Shown: positions 9,617 through 19,073 of the stretch, piece by piece
How positions within the stretch are numbered: the stretch's first letter is position 1
How the letters are laid out: each line of letters opens with the position of its first letter
Assembly (NCBI GenBank): GCA_031549325.1
Contig: JAVBQA010000032.1
Span: forward strand, 1-64,000
From: JAJDGF01 sp031549325
Lineage (GTDB): Bacteria > Bacillota > Clostridia > Christensenellales > Aristaeellaceae
Direction: 5' to 3'
Length of the DNA stretch: 64,000 nt
Program-made: the position numbers and the translations under genes
Notes under the pieces: generated by a model
What the model was told of the DNA's origin: nothing
The model's database searches: none
Seen by the model: only the letters and a program-made list of their open reading frames with translations

Positions 9617-9799
9617 ATGAAGCTGAAAATCACCCAGACCAAGTCCACCATCGCCTGCCTGAAGGATCAGATCAGGACCATTGAGGCGCTGGGCCTGCAC
9701 AGGATCGGACACACCGTCATCAAGCAGGACAACCCGGCCGTGCGCGGCATGATCTTCAGGGTCAAGCACATGGTCAAGGTTGAAGAAGTGAACGAGTAA
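9617..9799 (+). CDS. rpmD: 50S ribosomal protein L30
   Basis: 60 residues: MKLKITQTKSTIACLKDQ, then a GLHRIGHTVIKQDNPAVRGMI core typical of L30. AGGGGG lies just before the start. It sits between rpsE and rplO as in most bacteria. Confidence 0.96.
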   Translation: MKLKITQTKSTIACLKDQIRTIEALGLHRIGHTVIKQDNPAVRGMIFRVKHMVKVEEVNE

Positions 9800-9814
9800 A
9801 GGAGGTCACGCCCC

Positions 9815-10255
9815 ATGAAATTGCATGAACTTTCGCCCGCGCCCGGGTCGACCACGGCCAGAAAAAGGCTGGGTCGCGGCACCGGGTCAGGCCTTGGCAA
9901 AACCTCCGGCAAGGGCCACAAGGGCGCCAAGGCGCGCTCCGGCGGCGGCAAGCGCCCCGGCTTTGAAGGCGGCCAGATGCCCCTCGTGCGCCGTCTGCCC
10001 AAGCGCGGCTTCTTCAATCCGTTCCGCACGGTGTATGCCGCGGTCAATGTGGATCGGCTCGAGATCTTCGAGAACGGCGAGACCATCACGGCCGTCGAAC
10101 TCGTCCAGAGCGGCATCATCAAGAAGATTGAGGATGGCGTGAAGATCATGGGCAATGGCGAACTCACGAAAAAGCTCACGGTGCAAGCCAACAAATTCAC
10201 GGCCACCGCGAAAGAGAAAATTGAAGCGGCAGGCGGGAAAGCCGAGGTGATCTAA
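9815..10255 (+). CDS. rplO: 50S ribosomal protein L15
   Basis: 146 residues. The basic, glycine-rich N-terminal extension ([21 protein letters not shown]) buried in 23S rRNA is typical; [12 protein letters not shown] follows. L15 is a late 50S assembly protein. secY begins one base after its stop codon. Confidence 0.96.
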   Translation: MKLHELSPAPGSTTARKRLGRGTGSGLGKTSGKGHKGAKARSGGGKRPGFEGGQMPLVRRLPKRGFFNPFRTVYAAVNVDRLEIFENGETITAVELVQSGIIKKIEDGVKIMGNGELTKKLTVQANKFTATAKEKIEAAGGKAEVI

Positions 10256-10256
10256 G

Positions 10257-11528
10257 ATGTGGGAAACGCTTCGCAACGCATGGAAGATCCAGGATCTGAG
10301 AAAGAAGCTGCTGTACACGCTGTTCATGCTTCTGATCTACCGCTTCCTGTGCTACGTGCCCACCCCCGGCATCAACCTTGCGCAGGTGCAAGAAGCCGTC
10401 AAGAACTATGACCTGCTCGGCTTCATCAACATGATGACCGGCAGCTCCATCGACCGGTTCAACCTCATGGCGATGGGCATCACGCCCTACATCAACGCCT
10501 CGATCATCATGCAGCTGCTGACGGTCGCCATCCCCAAGCTCGAAGAGATGCAGAAGGAAGGCGACGAGGGCAGAAAGAAGATCGCGCAGATCACCCGCTA
10601 TGTCACGGTGGCCCTGGGCTTTCTGCAGGCGGTGGCGCTGTCCATCGGTCTGGGCGCGTCTCAGACCGCCACCTGGGTCAGCTACCTCACCATCGGCATG
10701 TGCCTCGCGGCAGGCACGGCCATGGCCATGTGGATCGGCGAGCGCATCACCAAGGAAGGCATCGGCAACGGCATCAGCCTGCTGATCTTCTCGGGCATCA
10801 TTGCCAACATCGCGTTCGCGGTGGTCGGCTCCGTCGGCGCGCTGTTCAACGCGGACGCGCTTGCGGCCGGCGCGATCTCGGTGCCGGGCATGGTCGTCGT
10901 GGTGCTGGTCAGCCTGATCCTGATCGTGGGCGTCGTGTTCATCGACCTGGGCGAGCGCAGAATCCCTGTGCAGTACGCCAAGCGCATGGTGGGCCGCAAG
11001 ATGTACGGCGGCCAGTCCACCCACATCCCCATGAAAATCAACTCCTCCGGCGTGCTGCCGCTGATCTTCGCTTCGGCGATCATGCAGTTCCCGGGCACCA
11101 TTTTGGCCTTCTTCCCGGGCAGCGGGGCGGCCCATTGGTGGGACACGTACTTCAAGCACTCCACCGCGTGGTACCAGATCATCTTCGCGCTGCTGATCCT
11201 CGGGTTCACGTACTTCTATACGTCGATCTCGTTCAACCCCGCGGACATCAGCAAGAACATTCAGCAGAACGGCGGCCTGGTGCCCGGCATTCGCCAGGGC
11301 AAGCCCACCACCGATTTCCTGAGCAAGATCAGCAACCGCATCACGCTGTTCGGCGCGCTGTTCCTGGCGGTTCTCGCCACGATCCCCACGCTGATCGGCT
11401 CCCTGGCCGGGCTGCACCTGCCGTTCGCGGCCAGCTCGCTGCTGATCGCGGTGTCGGTGGCCATGGAAACCACCAGGCAGCTCGAGAGCCAGATGCTGAT
11501 GCGCCACTACAAGGGCTTCCTGAAATAG
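10257..11528 (+). CDS. secY: Protein translocase channel subunit SecY
   Basis: 423 residues with about ten hydrophobic segments; PTPGIN near residue 37, FNLMAMGITPYINASIIMQLL, GERRIPVQYAKR and ISFNPADISKNIQQNGG are conserved SecY motifs. SecY forms the membrane pore used by SecA and by ribosomes for export and insertion. Its placement after rplO is universal. It ends one base before a GTG that could start adk. Confidence 0.97.
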   Translation: MWETLRNAWKIQDLRKKLLYTLFMLLIYRFLCYVPTPGINLAQVQEAVKNYDLLGFINMMTGSSIDRFNLMAMGITPYINASIIMQLLTVAIPKLEEMQKEGDEGRKKIAQITRYVTVALGFLQAVALSIGLGASQTATWVSYLTIGMCLAAGTAMAMWIGERITKEGIGNGISLLIFSGIIANIAFAVVGSVGALFNADALAAGAISVPGMVVVVLVSLILIVGVVFIDLGERRIPVQYAKRMVGRKMYGGQSTHIPMKINSSGVLPLIFASAIMQFPGTILAFFPGSGAAHWWDTYFKHSTAWYQIIFALLILGFTYFYTSISFNPADISKNIQQNGGLVPGIRQGKPTTDFLSKISNRITLFGALFLAVLATIPTLIGSLAGLHLPFAASSLLIAVSVAMETTRQLESQMLMRHYKGFLK

Positions 11529-11537
11529 GTGAGCGCG

Positions 11538-12167
11538 ATGAAGCTAGTGTTTTTAGGCGCGCCGGGTGCCGGCAAGGGCACCCAGGCGGGCGGCGCCTCG
11601 GAGGCGCTGCAGGTTCCCCACATCTCCACCGGCGACATGTTCCGTGCCGCCATAAAAAACCAGACGCCCACCGGCGTCAAGGCCAAGGCCTTTCTCGACG
11701 CGGGCGAGCTGGTGCCCGATTCGGTCACCTGCGAGATGGTCGAGGAGCGCCTCGGGCAGGCGGACTGCGCAAGCGGCTACCTGCTGGACGGCTTCCCGCG
11801 CACCATCCCGCAAGCCGAGGAACTCGACCGGATCTTGGCGCCTGACCGCGTGGTGAACCTTCAGGTTCCGGAAGAGCTGCTGATGGCGCGCCTGACCGGC
11901 CGCCGCGTGTGTGAGCAGTGCAAGGGCACGTTTGCCGTGTCGAAGCTTGCGGATGAGCACGTCTGTCCCGACTGTGGCGGCGCGCTGATCCACAGAAAAG
12001 ACGATCAACCAGAGACCATCAAGGAGCGCCTCACGGTGTACCACCGCGACACCGCCCCGCTGATTGGATACTACCAAAAGCAGGGCAAGCTGATCGAGGT
12101 GATGAGCGTGGGCGATCCGGCGGATGTGCACGCGGCTCTGCTCCGTGCGCTCGGAGTGTCCGAATGA
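11538..12167 (+). CDS. adk: Adenylate kinase, zinc-lid type
   Basis: 209 residues. The P-loop is GAPGAGKGT (residues 7-15), DGFPRT is present, and the LID domain carries C125-x2-C128 and C143-x2-C146, the four-cysteine zinc site of Gram-positive enzymes. It converts ATP + AMP to 2 ADP. The ATG at 11538 gives the normal MKLVFLG start; an in-frame GTG at 11529 would add three residues. Residues 18-22 (AGGAS) differ from the charged sequence common there. Its stop overlaps the map ATG. Confidence 0.96.
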   Translation: MKLVFLGAPGAGKGTQAGGASEALQVPHISTGDMFRAAIKNQTPTGVKAKAFLDAGELVPDSVTCEMVEERLGQADCASGYLLDGFPRTIPQAEELDRILAPDRVVNLQVPEELLMARLTGRRVCEQCKGTFAVSKLADEHVCPDCGGALIHRKDDQPETIKERLTVYHRDTAPLIGYYQKQGKLIEVMSVGDPADVHAALLRALGVSE

Positions 12168-12937
12168 TTGGCCTCAAGAACGAGGAACAGGTGCGAAAGA
12201 TGCGCCGCGCGGGCGTGCTGCTGCACCAGGTGCTGCAGGCGCTGCGGGGCATGATCCAACCCGGCGTCACCACAAAAGAGCTGGACAAACTCGCCGAACA
12301 GATGATCCGCGACGCGGGCGCCGTGCCCTCCTTCCTTGGATACAACGGCTTCCCCGCCTCGATCTGCGCCTCTCCCGACGAGCAGGTGGTGCACGGCATC
12401 CCGAATGAGAAGCCCCTGCGGGAAGGCCAGATCCTGTCGGTCGACTGCGGCGTGATTCTGGACGGTTGGCAGTCGGACAGCGCGTTCACCGCCCCGGTTG
12501 GGGCCGCGTCGCCCGAAGCCATGCAGCTGATCCGCGTGACCGAGGAGTGCTTTTATCTGGCGCTCAGGCAGGCCCGCGAGGGCAACCGGATCGGCGACAT
12601 CAGCGCCGCTGTGCAGACACACGCGCAGGCCCATGGCTATGGCGTGATCCGGGACCTGTGCGGTCACGGCATTGGCGCCGAAATGCACGAAGACCCGAGC
12701 ATCCCAAACTTTGGGCCGCCGGGCCGAGGGGTTCGCCTTCGGGCGGGTATGACGCTGGCCATCGAGCCCATGATTGCCATGGGCGCCTGGCAGGTTCGCC
12801 AGGAGGACGACGGCTGGACCATCGTGACCAGGGACCGGAGCCTGTGCTCCCACTACGAGCACACCGTGCTGGTGACCGATGGAGACCCGGAAATCCTTTC
12901 GCTCCCTGGCGCCGCTGTTGGGGGGGAAGGGCGATGA
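12164..12937 (+). CDS. map: Methionine aminopeptidase, type I
   Basis: 257 residues; a pita-bread-fold metalloprotease that removes initiator methionine. [18 protein letters not shown] and [17 protein letters not shown] contain the metal ligands, and IEPMI and the final [10 protein letters not shown] the remaining glutamate ligands. No N-terminal zinc-finger extension. ATGA overlap with adk and with the next gene suggests one translationally coupled trio. Confidence 0.95.
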   Translation: MIGLKNEEQVRKMRRAGVLLHQVLQALRGMIQPGVTTKELDKLAEQMIRDAGAVPSFLGYNGFPASICASPDEQVVHGIPNEKPLREGQILSVDCGVILDGWQSDSAFTAPVGAASPEAMQLIRVTEECFYLALRQAREGNRIGDISAAVQTHAQAHGYGVIRDLCGHGIGAEMHEDPSIPNFGPPGRGVRLRAGMTLAIEPMIAMGAWQVRQEDDGWTIVTRDRSLCSHYEHTVLVTDGDPEILSLPGAAVGGEGR

Positions 12938-13194
12938 ACAAGATACCGCTGTGCGCGGGGCGCATCGCGCGCTCCCAAGCCGGACGGGACGAGGGCAGGC
13001 TGTTCGTGGTGCTTCGTGAGGTCGACGACGACTTCGTGCTGGTGAGCGACGGCGCCCTGAGATCACTCGACCGACCCAAGAAAAAGAGGCGCAAGCACCT
13101 GCGGGCGCTGCCCCTGATGATGGACGGCCCCTGGCCGCCCGAGAACCATCAGATCAGAATGGCACTGGCCGCACAACAGACGGAGGAGGGGTAA
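12934..13194 (+). CDS. KOW-domain RNA-binding protein (L14e-like)
   Basis: 86 residues. [32 protein letters not shown] matches the small KOW/L14e-like proteins that many Clostridia and Bacilli encode between map and infA, followed by a basic KKKRRKHLR segment. Function is not established; ribosome or RNA association is inferred from the fold and the position. The ATG overlaps the map stop, and infA follows after 4 nt. Confidence 0.85.
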   Translation: MNKIPLCAGRIARSQAGRDEGRLFVVLREVDDDFVLVSDGALRSLDRPKKKRRKHLRALPLMMDGPWPPENHQIRMALAAQQTEEG

Positions 13195-13198
13195 GGGT

Positions 13199-13420
13199 TT
13201 GTCCAAAACCGATGTTATCGAAGTCGAAGGCGTTGTTACGGAGTCTTTCCCCAACGCCATGTTCGAGGTGGAACTTCCCAACGGCCATAAGGTTTTGGCC
13301 CATGTCTCCGGCAAGATGCGCATGCACTACATCCGCATTTACCCGGGCGACAAAGTCACCATCGAGCTCTCTCCCTACGACCTGACCAGGGGACGAATCA
13401 CCTGGCGGTCCAAGGGCTGA
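13199..13420 (+). CDS. infA: Translation initiation factor IF-1
   Basis: 73 residues with a TTG start following [59 protein letters not shown] and [15 protein letters not shown] are the S1-like OB-fold of IF-1. IF-1 blocks the A site during initiation. Length is standard. Confidence 0.96.
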   Translation: MSKTDVIEVEGVVTESFPNAMFEVELPNGHKVLAHVSGKMRMHYIRIYPGDKVTIELSPYDLTRGRITWRSKG

Positions 13421-13735
<315 letters not shown>

Positions 13736-13859
13736 CATCACAGCATCAACGGGCGCCGGGCGGCTGCGCGTGGGGTTCCCCCCGCGCGACCGGAGGTCTC
13801 TTGATAACCCAGCCCCCTGAGCGCAGGGTATCCAATCAATTTGGAGGTGCATTCGATCA
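13736..13859 (+). promoter_or_regulatory. Structured leader upstream of rpsM
   Basis: A 124-nt gap with a strong hairpin at 13766-13787 (5 bp plus 4 bp with one bulge and a TTC loop) and a weaker one at about 13803-13833 (GATAaCCC with GGGTATC). In E. coli the region before rpsM is the S4 repressor site. A similar role is possible but not shown here. Confidence 0.4.
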
Positions 13860-14234
13860 ATGGCACGCATCGCAGGCGTAGACCTTCCCAGGGAGAAGCG
13901 CATTGAGATCGCTTTGACCTACATCTACGGCATCGGCCGCAACATCGCCGATGAGATCATCGAAGCCACCGGTATAAACCCGGACACGCGCGTCAAGGAT
14001 CTTACGGAACAGGATGTTGGTAAGCTCCGCGACTACATCGACCACAACCTCAAGGTGGAGGGCGACCTTCGCCGCGAGGTATCCATGAACATCAAGCGCC
14101 TGATGGAGATCGGCTGCTATCGCGGCCTGAGGCATCGCCGCGGCTTGCCGGTTCGTGGCCAGAACACCAAGCAGAACGCTCGGACGCGCAAGGGTCCGAA
14201 GCGGCAAGTGGCTGGGAAAAAGAAGGCGAAATAG
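13860..14234 (+). CDS. rpsM: 30S ribosomal protein S13
   Basis: 124 residues. [26 protein letters not shown] is the S13 start and the basic tail [24 protein letters not shown] reaches the P-site tRNA. TTTGGAGGTG lies upstream. The following gap before rpsK is unusually long. Confidence 0.97.
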   Translation: MARIAGVDLPREKRIEIALTYIYGIGRNIADEIIEATGINPDTRVKDLTEQDVGKLRDYIDHNLKVEGDLRREVSMNIKRLMEIGCYRGLRHRRGLPVRGQNTKQNARTRKGPKRQVAGKKKAK

Positions 14235-14578
14235 CACTCGGTCCGCGTTTGCTCTGGGTGCCTTTGCAGGTTCTTTTCCGTCTGACTGTGTCGCCGGATG
14301 CCAGGCTTAGCGCCGCAGCCGCTGCCGGCCGGACAGAAAACCCCTTTGCAAAGCCCAAAAAGATCAAGCGATTCCGAGGGCTTGCGGCTGCCCGGAGCGT
14401 TCGCGCTTTGGGGCCGGGGCCTTTCGGGGCTTGTCCCCGTTTCCGATTCTACTGGATCGGCACCATCGGTGCCAGTAGGGTGAATCGAGGCTACTGCCAA
14501 CGCGCGCTTGTCGCGCAAGCACGGCCGGTCAGAGCCGGGCCCGTGTATCGATGAATTATTTGGGAGGAGAATACAGCA
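14235..14578 (+). promoter_or_regulatory. Long structured gap between rpsM and rpsK
   Basis: 344 nt without a supported gene, where most genomes have a short spacer. A compound hairpin at 14449-14478 pairs CTACTGG with CCAGTAG and CACC with GGTG around a 5-nt bulge; an alternative is a 6-bp GGCACC/GGTGCC stem. No T-run and no convincing promoter are seen. This is the fourth expanded, structured spacer in the superoperon. Confidence 0.5.
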
Positions 14579-14986
14579 ATGGCAGGTAAAACGTCGCCGA
14601 AGCTCAAGAAGGCAACGCGCAAGCGCCGCGAGAAAAAGCTCGTGGAGCGCGGCGCGGCGCACATCCGCTCTTCGTTCAACAACACGATCGTGACGATCAC
14701 TGACACCGCGGGCAACGCGCTGAGCTGGGCCAGCTCGGGCGGCCTAGGCTTCCGCGGAAGCAAGAAGTCCACGCCGTTCGCCGCGCAGACCGCCGCCGAG
14801 ACCGCCGCCAAGGCCGCCATGGAGTATGGCCTGAAGTCGGTTGAGGTGTATGTCAAGGGGCCCGGTTCCGGGCGCGAGGCGGCCATCCGGTCGCTGCAGG
14901 CCGCGGGCCTCGAGGTCAACATGATCAAGGACGTGACGCCCATCCCCCACAACGGATGCCGTCCGCCCAAGCGCAGAAGAGTGTAA
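14579..14986 (+). CDS. rpsK: 30S ribosomal protein S11
   Basis: 135 residues. [39 protein letters not shown] and the C-terminal [18 protein letters not shown] are diagnostic. S11 forms the mRNA exit platform with S7. GGGAGGAG precedes the ATG; rpsD follows after 15 nt. Confidence 0.97.
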   Translation: MAGKTSPKLKKATRKRREKKLVERGAAHIRSSFNNTIVTITDTAGNALSWASSGGLGFRGSKKSTPFAAQTAAETAAKAAMEYGLKSVEVYVKGPGSGREAAIRSLQAAGLEVNMIKDVTPIPHNGCRPPKRRRV

Positions 14987-15001
14987 TGGAGGTAACAGCT
15001 A

Positions 15002-15628
15002 ATGGCTAGATATACAGGTTCCGTTTGCCGCCTGTGCCGTCGCGAGGGCTGCAAGCTTTTCCTAAAGGGCGACCGTTGCTATTCTCCCAAGTGCTCCGTG
15101 GGGCTGCGCCCCACCCAGCCGGGCGAGCACGGTCAGGCCCGTCAGCGCAAGCAGTCCGAGTACGGCCTGCAGCTGCGCGAGAAGCAGAAGGCCAAGCGCG
15201 CCTACGGCGTGCTTGAGACCCAGTTCCACCGCTATTATGAGCAGGCCGTCCGCACCAAGGGCATCACGGGTGAAAACCTGCTGGTGACGCTGGAGCGCCG
15301 GCTGGACAATGTGATCTACCGCCTGGGCTTTGGCCAGAGCCGCGCCGCGGCCCGCCAGCTGGTGCGCCATGGTCACATCCTCATCGGCGGCAAAAAGGTC
15401 AACATCCCCTCCTACCTGGTGGACGTGAACGACGTGATCACCGTTCGCCAAAAGAGCGCCGAGTCCGAGCATTTCAAGGCCCTGCGCGAAGGCACGAACC
15501 GCGTGCTGCCCAAGTGGCTGACCCTGGACGCCGCCAACCTCACGGCGACCGTCTCCGCGATGCCGCAGCGCGAAGATATCGATTTGACGATCCAGGAGCA
15601 CCTGATCGTTGAGCTGTACTCCCGCTAA
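15002..15628 (+). CDS. rpsD: 30S ribosomal protein S4, zinc type
   Basis: 208 residues. The N-terminus has C9, C12, C26 and C31, the zinc-finger form of S4, and the S4 RNA-binding domain begins near residue 97 ([23 protein letters not shown]). S4 is a primary assembly protein and a translational repressor in many bacteria. Its place between rpsK and rpoA is standard. Confidence 0.97.
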   Translation: MARYTGSVCRLCRREGCKLFLKGDRCYSPKCSVGLRPTQPGEHGQARQRKQSEYGLQLREKQKAKRAYGVLETQFHRYYEQAVRTKGITGENLLVTLERRLDNVIYRLGFGQSRAAARQLVRHGHILIGGKKVNIPSYLVDVNDVITVRQKSAESEHFKALREGTNRVLPKWLTLDAANLTATVSAMPQREDIDLTIQEHLIVELYSR

Positions 15629-15694
15629 GAGATGAAGTTCCAAAATCTGTTGGAATTTCACGGGGACTCCGCGCGAAAGAGGAGGGAATGCTGA

Positions 15695-16663
15695 ATGATC
15701 GAAATCGAAAAGCCCAGAATAGAGCGAGTGGAGATTGGCGAGAACAACCGATATGGCAAGTTCATCGTGGAGCCGCTGGAGCGTGGCTTTGGCCAGACGC
15801 TCGGCAATTCGCTGCGCCGCGTGCTGCTGAACTCGCTGCCGGGCGTCGCCGTGACGAGCGTGCGCATCGAAGGCGTGCAGCATGAGTTTTCTACAATCCC
15901 CGGCGTCAAGGAAGACGTCGCGGAAATCATACTGAACCTCAAGAACCTGTCCTGCAAGATCTTCTCGGATCAGCCCAAGCTCATCACCGTGGACGCCCAC
16001 GGCGAGGGCGAGATCACGGCCAAGGACATCGTTTGCGACGAAGAAGTCGAGATCATCAACCCGGATCTGCACATCGCCACCCTGGCCGACGGCGCGCACC
16101 TGCAGATGCAGATCACGCTGGACAAGGGCAGGGGCTATGTGTCGGCTGAGCGCAACAAGCAAATCATGGCCGAGCGCAACAAGGTTGGCGGCGTGGCGAT
16201 CGGCGTGATCCCGATGGATTCGATCTATACCCCCATCCGCAAGGTCAGCTACTCGGTCGAGGACACCCGTCGCGGTCAGATTACCGACTATGACAAGCTG
16301 ACGCTTGAGGTTTGGACCAACGGCAGCATCCTGCCCAAGGAGGCGTTGGCCTCCGCGGCGCAGATCCTCACCAACAACATGCGGCTGTTCATCGACCTGA
16401 CCGTCAACGTCGTCCGCGTGGACTTCAACGAGCCCGAGGACAACACCAAGGAAAAGGTTCTGGAGATGACCATCGAGGAGCTGGATCTGTCCGTGCGCGC
16501 GTTCAACTGCCTGAAGCGCGCCGGCATCAACACCGTGGCCGAGCTGGTGCAGAGAAACCAGGAGGACATGATGAAGGTTCGCAACCTCGGCAAGAAGTCG
16601 CTGGAGGAAGTCGAGCAGAAACTCGTTGCGCTGGGGCTTGCCCTCAAGGCCAGCGACGAATGA
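15695..16663 (+). CDS. rpoA: RNA polymerase subunit alpha
   Basis: 322 residues. The N-terminal assembly domain ([22 protein letters not shown]) and the C-terminal DNA/activator-binding domain ([24 protein letters not shown] and [15 protein letters not shown]) are complete. Alpha nucleates the core enzyme and contacts UP elements and activators. GAGGAGGG precedes the ATG. A small hairpin (about 15634-15659) lies in the spacer after rpsD. Confidence 0.98.
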   Translation: MIEIEKPRIERVEIGENNRYGKFIVEPLERGFGQTLGNSLRRVLLNSLPGVAVTSVRIEGVQHEFSTIPGVKEDVAEIILNLKNLSCKIFSDQPKLITVDAHGEGEITAKDIVCDEEVEIINPDLHIATLADGAHLQMQITLDKGRGYVSAERNKQIMAERNKVGGVAIGVIPMDSIYTPIRKVSYSVEDTRRGQITDYDKLTLEVWTNGSILPKEALASAAQILTNNMRLFIDLTVNVVRVDFNEPEDNTKEKVLEMTIEELDLSVRAFNCLKRAGINTVAELVQRNQEDMMKVRNLGKKSLEEVEQKLVALGLALKASDE

Positions 16664-16679
16664 CAAGGAGGAAATCACA

Positions 16680-17189
16680 ATGGCCAATCGAAAGCTGGGC
16701 AAAGCGACGAATCAGCGCAAGGCGATGCTCAGAAACCAGGTGACGAACCTGATTTGGTACGGCAAGATCGAGACCACCCTGGCCCGCGCCAAGGAAGTGA
16801 GCTCCATCGCCGAAAAGCTCATCACGCTGGCCGCCCGCGAGTGCGACAACACCGTCGAGCAGACCAAGACCAGCGTCAACGACAAGAAGCAGTCCGTTGA
16901 GATCACCGTCGTCAACGACAAGCCCTCCAGGCTGCACGCGCGCCGCCAGATCATGAGCTATCTCTACGAGATGCCCCTGGTGCGCGAGGAGGAGGAGACC
17001 CGCAAGGAATACAACGCCCGCTCGCGCGTGAACAAGCATCCCGTGGTCGAGAAGCTGTTCCGCGAGATCGGCCCGAAGTATAAGAAGCGCGCCGCCGACA
17101 AGGGCACCGGCGGCGGCTACACCCGCATCATCAAGAAGGGCCCCCGCCGCGGCGACGCGGCCGAGATGGTCATCTTGGAGCTGGTCTAA
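16680..17189 (+). CDS. rplQ: 50S ribosomal protein L17, with internal insertion
   Basis: 169 residues; typical bacterial L17 is about 115-130. The N-terminal [21 protein letters not shown] and C-terminal [18 protein letters not shown] match L17, while roughly residues 55-100 (from RECDNTVEQ through RQIMSYLYE) look like an extra segment in the middle. L17 lies near the tunnel exit. It is the last gene of the superoperon and is followed by a strong terminator. The gene ends cleanly, so the longer form is probably real rather than a frameshift. Confidence 0.95.
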   Translation: MANRKLGKATNQRKAMLRNQVTNLIWYGKIETTLARAKEVSSIAEKLITLAARECDNTVEQTKTSVNDKKQSVEITVVNDKPSRLHARRQIMSYLYEMPLVREEEETRKEYNARSRVNKHPVVEKLFREIGPKYKKRAADKGTGGGYTRIIKKGPRRGDAAEMVILELV

Positions 17190-17243
17190 GCCCAGACCGC
17201 TTGGAAAGGCGCCTCATCGATCCGATGATCCTGCAATTTGGGA

Positions 17244-17279
17244 ACGCGGCGTGTGAAAACACGCCGCGTCCTTTGTTTT
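17244..17279 (+). terminator. Terminator of the ribosomal superoperon
   Basis: A perfect 11-bp stem (17244-17254 with 17259-17269) is closed by a GAAA tetraloop and followed by CCTTTGTTTT. It lies 55 nt after the rplQ stop. Confidence 0.93.
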
Positions 17280-17284
17280 AAGTG

Positions 17285-17313
17285 TTGACAATTGAGTCAA
17301 TTTATATTACAAC
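17285..17313 (+). promoter_or_regulatory. Promoter with overlapping dyad upstream of the LCP gene
   Basis: TTGACA at 17285-17290 is followed after 17 bp by TACAAC (17308-17313). The -35 lies within the dyad TTGAC-AATTGA-GTCAA (17285-17300), which could be an operator. A second weak candidate, TTGTAT-N16-GATAAT, ends at 17521, closer to the gene. The leader is about 240 nt and otherwise featureless. Confidence 0.45.
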
Positions 17314-17555
17314 AAAGTTACCATAAGTTTAAAATGACGAAACGATCATAGATCGCCGCGCTGAACCGGTTCGCGGCGTTGTCGCAGGCAGGGACGATGG
17401 TGTTCGGATGACAGGGGGTGGTATGGCGGTAACCGCGCGGTGCGCAATCGCGAAGGGGAATGGCCCCTGCGCCCGTGCGAATAAATTCGGTTTTTGTATA
17501 GGAAGCATACACATGGATAATATGATGTAGTGCATAGCAATGGAGGCAATTGTTT

Positions 17556-18680
17556 ATGAAGATTCCCGCTTATGCACGAATGATGGCCATATTCATGGCG
17601 CTAAGTCTCTGTTGGGTATTCGTGCCGGCGCAGGCGCTGCCCGCGCTGGAGCAAGACGAGGTAGGGCCGGCGCTGGATCAGGGCGAGATGGAACTCAGTG
17701 ACGACAGCGGTATCGAGCAGATCCGCGCGGCCGTGCGCGCGCTGTTTGATGCGGACGAGCGGGAGGCGTTGCCCGGCGCCGCGCGCGTTGAGATCGGACC
17801 GAGCGAGCTGATGCCCGCCGAAGGGCTGGACCCCGAATGGATGAACATTCTGCTGCTGGGCACGGACGACCGGTCGGGCAACATGCGCGGGCGCACCGAC
17901 TCCATCATGATCCTGTCCATCCACAAGACCACCGCCGAGGTGAAGGTCACCTCCATCATGCGCGACATCTGGACCACCATGCACCGCGCGCCCACCCACA
18001 AGATCAACGCGGCCAATGTGTTTGGCGGACCCAACCTGGCGATGCGCACGGTGAACGAGCGGTTTGGCATGAACATCACGCGCTATGTGATGACCAATCT
18101 GCAGGGCTTGGCGAGCCTGATCGACGCCGTCGGCGGGCTGGATCTGGACATCAGCGCCGGCGAGCGGCGCTGGATCAACGCCTACCTGGAGGAGTATCGC
18201 CGCTTCACCGGCAGCAAGTCCGTCGACCAAAACGTGGAAGGCCGCGCGAACCTGGCCACCAGCGGCCCAAACACCCACCTCACCGGCGCGCAGGCCGCCG
18301 CCTACTGCCGCAACCGCTACATGGGCAACGACCAGATGCGCACCCAGCGCCAGCGCATCGTGCTGATGGCGCTGGCCTCGACGCTCATGGAGCTGGGCGA
18401 GCAGGAGCTGATCGCGCTGCTGCCCATGATTTTTTCGAGCGTGCAGACCAACCTGACCATCGGCGATCTGGTGGCGCTGGTTCCGGTGGTCCTTCGGGTG
18501 GATCTGGACGGCGTTCTGCAGGAGCGTATCCCGTTCTCCGGCACCTATCAGTCGGGCATGTACGGCAGCGTGTGGTGCATCAAGCCCAATTTCGAGAAAA
18601 ACGCGGAGCTGCTGCGGGCGCATATCTATGGGGAAGGGGATGGCGTGGGCGACGCCTCTGCGGTTCCTGCCGCGCCATGA
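17556..18680 (+). CDS. LytR-CpsA-Psr (LCP) family phosphotransferase
   Basis: 374 residues. An N-terminal hydrophobic signal or anchor (about residues 5-28) is followed by a variable acidic segment and then the LCP domain: MNILLLGTDDRSGNMRGRTDSIMI, SIMRDIWTTM, HKINAANVFGGP and LIDAVGGLDLDI. LCP enzymes transfer undecaprenyl-pyrophosphate-linked glycopolymers (teichoic acid or capsule) to peptidoglycan on the outer membrane face. The conserved Asp/Arg pairs are present. The start at 17556 follows TGGAGG with good spacing; an in-frame TTG at 17550 is less likely. It stands alone, ending at a bidirectional terminator. Confidence 0.88.
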   Translation: MKIPAYARMMAIFMALSLCWVFVPAQALPALEQDEVGPALDQGEMELSDDSGIEQIRAAVRALFDADEREALPGAARVEIGPSELMPAEGLDPEWMNILLLGTDDRSGNMRGRTDSIMILSIHKTTAEVKVTSIMRDIWTTMHRAPTHKINAANVFGGPNLAMRTVNERFGMNITRYVMTNLQGLASLIDAVGGLDLDISAGERRWINAYLEEYRRFTGSKSVDQNVEGRANLATSGPNTHLTGAQAAAYCRNRYMGNDQMRTQRQRIVLMALASTLMELGEQELIALLPMIFSSVQTNLTIGDLVALVPVVLRVDLDGVLQERIPFSGTYQSGMYGSVWCIKPNFEKNAELLRAHIYGEGDGVGDASAVPAAP

Positions 18681-18747
18681 TGAACCCGCGCCGCGAGGCT
18701 CGGGCTTCAGGCTGACAAAAGACGCAGAGAGTTGAAAGCCTGAAAAA

Positions 18748-18778
18748 AAAACCCGCGCATTCGGCGCGGGTTTTCGTA
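18748..18778. terminator. Bidirectional terminator between LCP and HPr-like genes
   Basis: An 11-bp stem AAAACCCGCGC/GCGCGGGTTTT with a 5-nt loop. The plus strand continues TTTTCG and the minus strand ends in a run of nine T, so it can end both convergent genes. Confidence 0.9.
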
Positions 18779-18848
18779 TATGATGGATCTGTCTGATCCC
18801 GTAAGATCATCAGGTGCGCGGCTTGGGGCCGCCACTGACTTTGAGGAA

Positions 18849-19073
18849 TTACGCCACGACGAACTCGCGCAGGTCGTCCCTCAGGTTTGCGTTGTCGATG
18901 TCGGACACGAGATCAATGGGCCTCGACAGATCCATCGAGAAGATGCCCAGGATCGATTTGGCGTCCACGACGTAGCGGTCATGCACCAGGTTCAGGTCTT
19001 CGCTGTACTGCGAGGTGATGTCCACAAAACGCTTGATTTCGGCGGGGTTCTTGAGTTTCAGGGTTAGTTTCAT
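18849..19073 (-). CDS. HPr-fold protein lacking the phosphorylatable histidine (Crh-like)
   Basis: 74 residues. The HPr pattern is visible, above all DAKSILGIFSMDLSRPIDL, which matches the conserved regulatory serine (Ser46) region of HPr. The segment that should contain the His15 motif (GxHARP) reads FVDITSQYSEDLNLV and has no such histidine, so PTS phosphotransfer is unlikely. A regulatory role through serine phosphorylation, as for Bacillus Crh, is inferred. The start at 19073 follows AAGGAGGG; an upstream ATG six codons earlier lies within that site. Confidence 0.7.
   Translation of the reverse strand: MKLTLKLKNPAEIKRFVDITSQYSEDLNLVHDRYVVDAKSILGIFSMDLSRPIDLVSDIDNANLRDDLREFVVA

Noticed and set aside
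12466..13194. Long in-frame extension upstream of the KOW protein
   Set aside because: It runs through the map gene in another frame. The ATG at 12934 overlapping the map stop gives the normal 86-residue protein.
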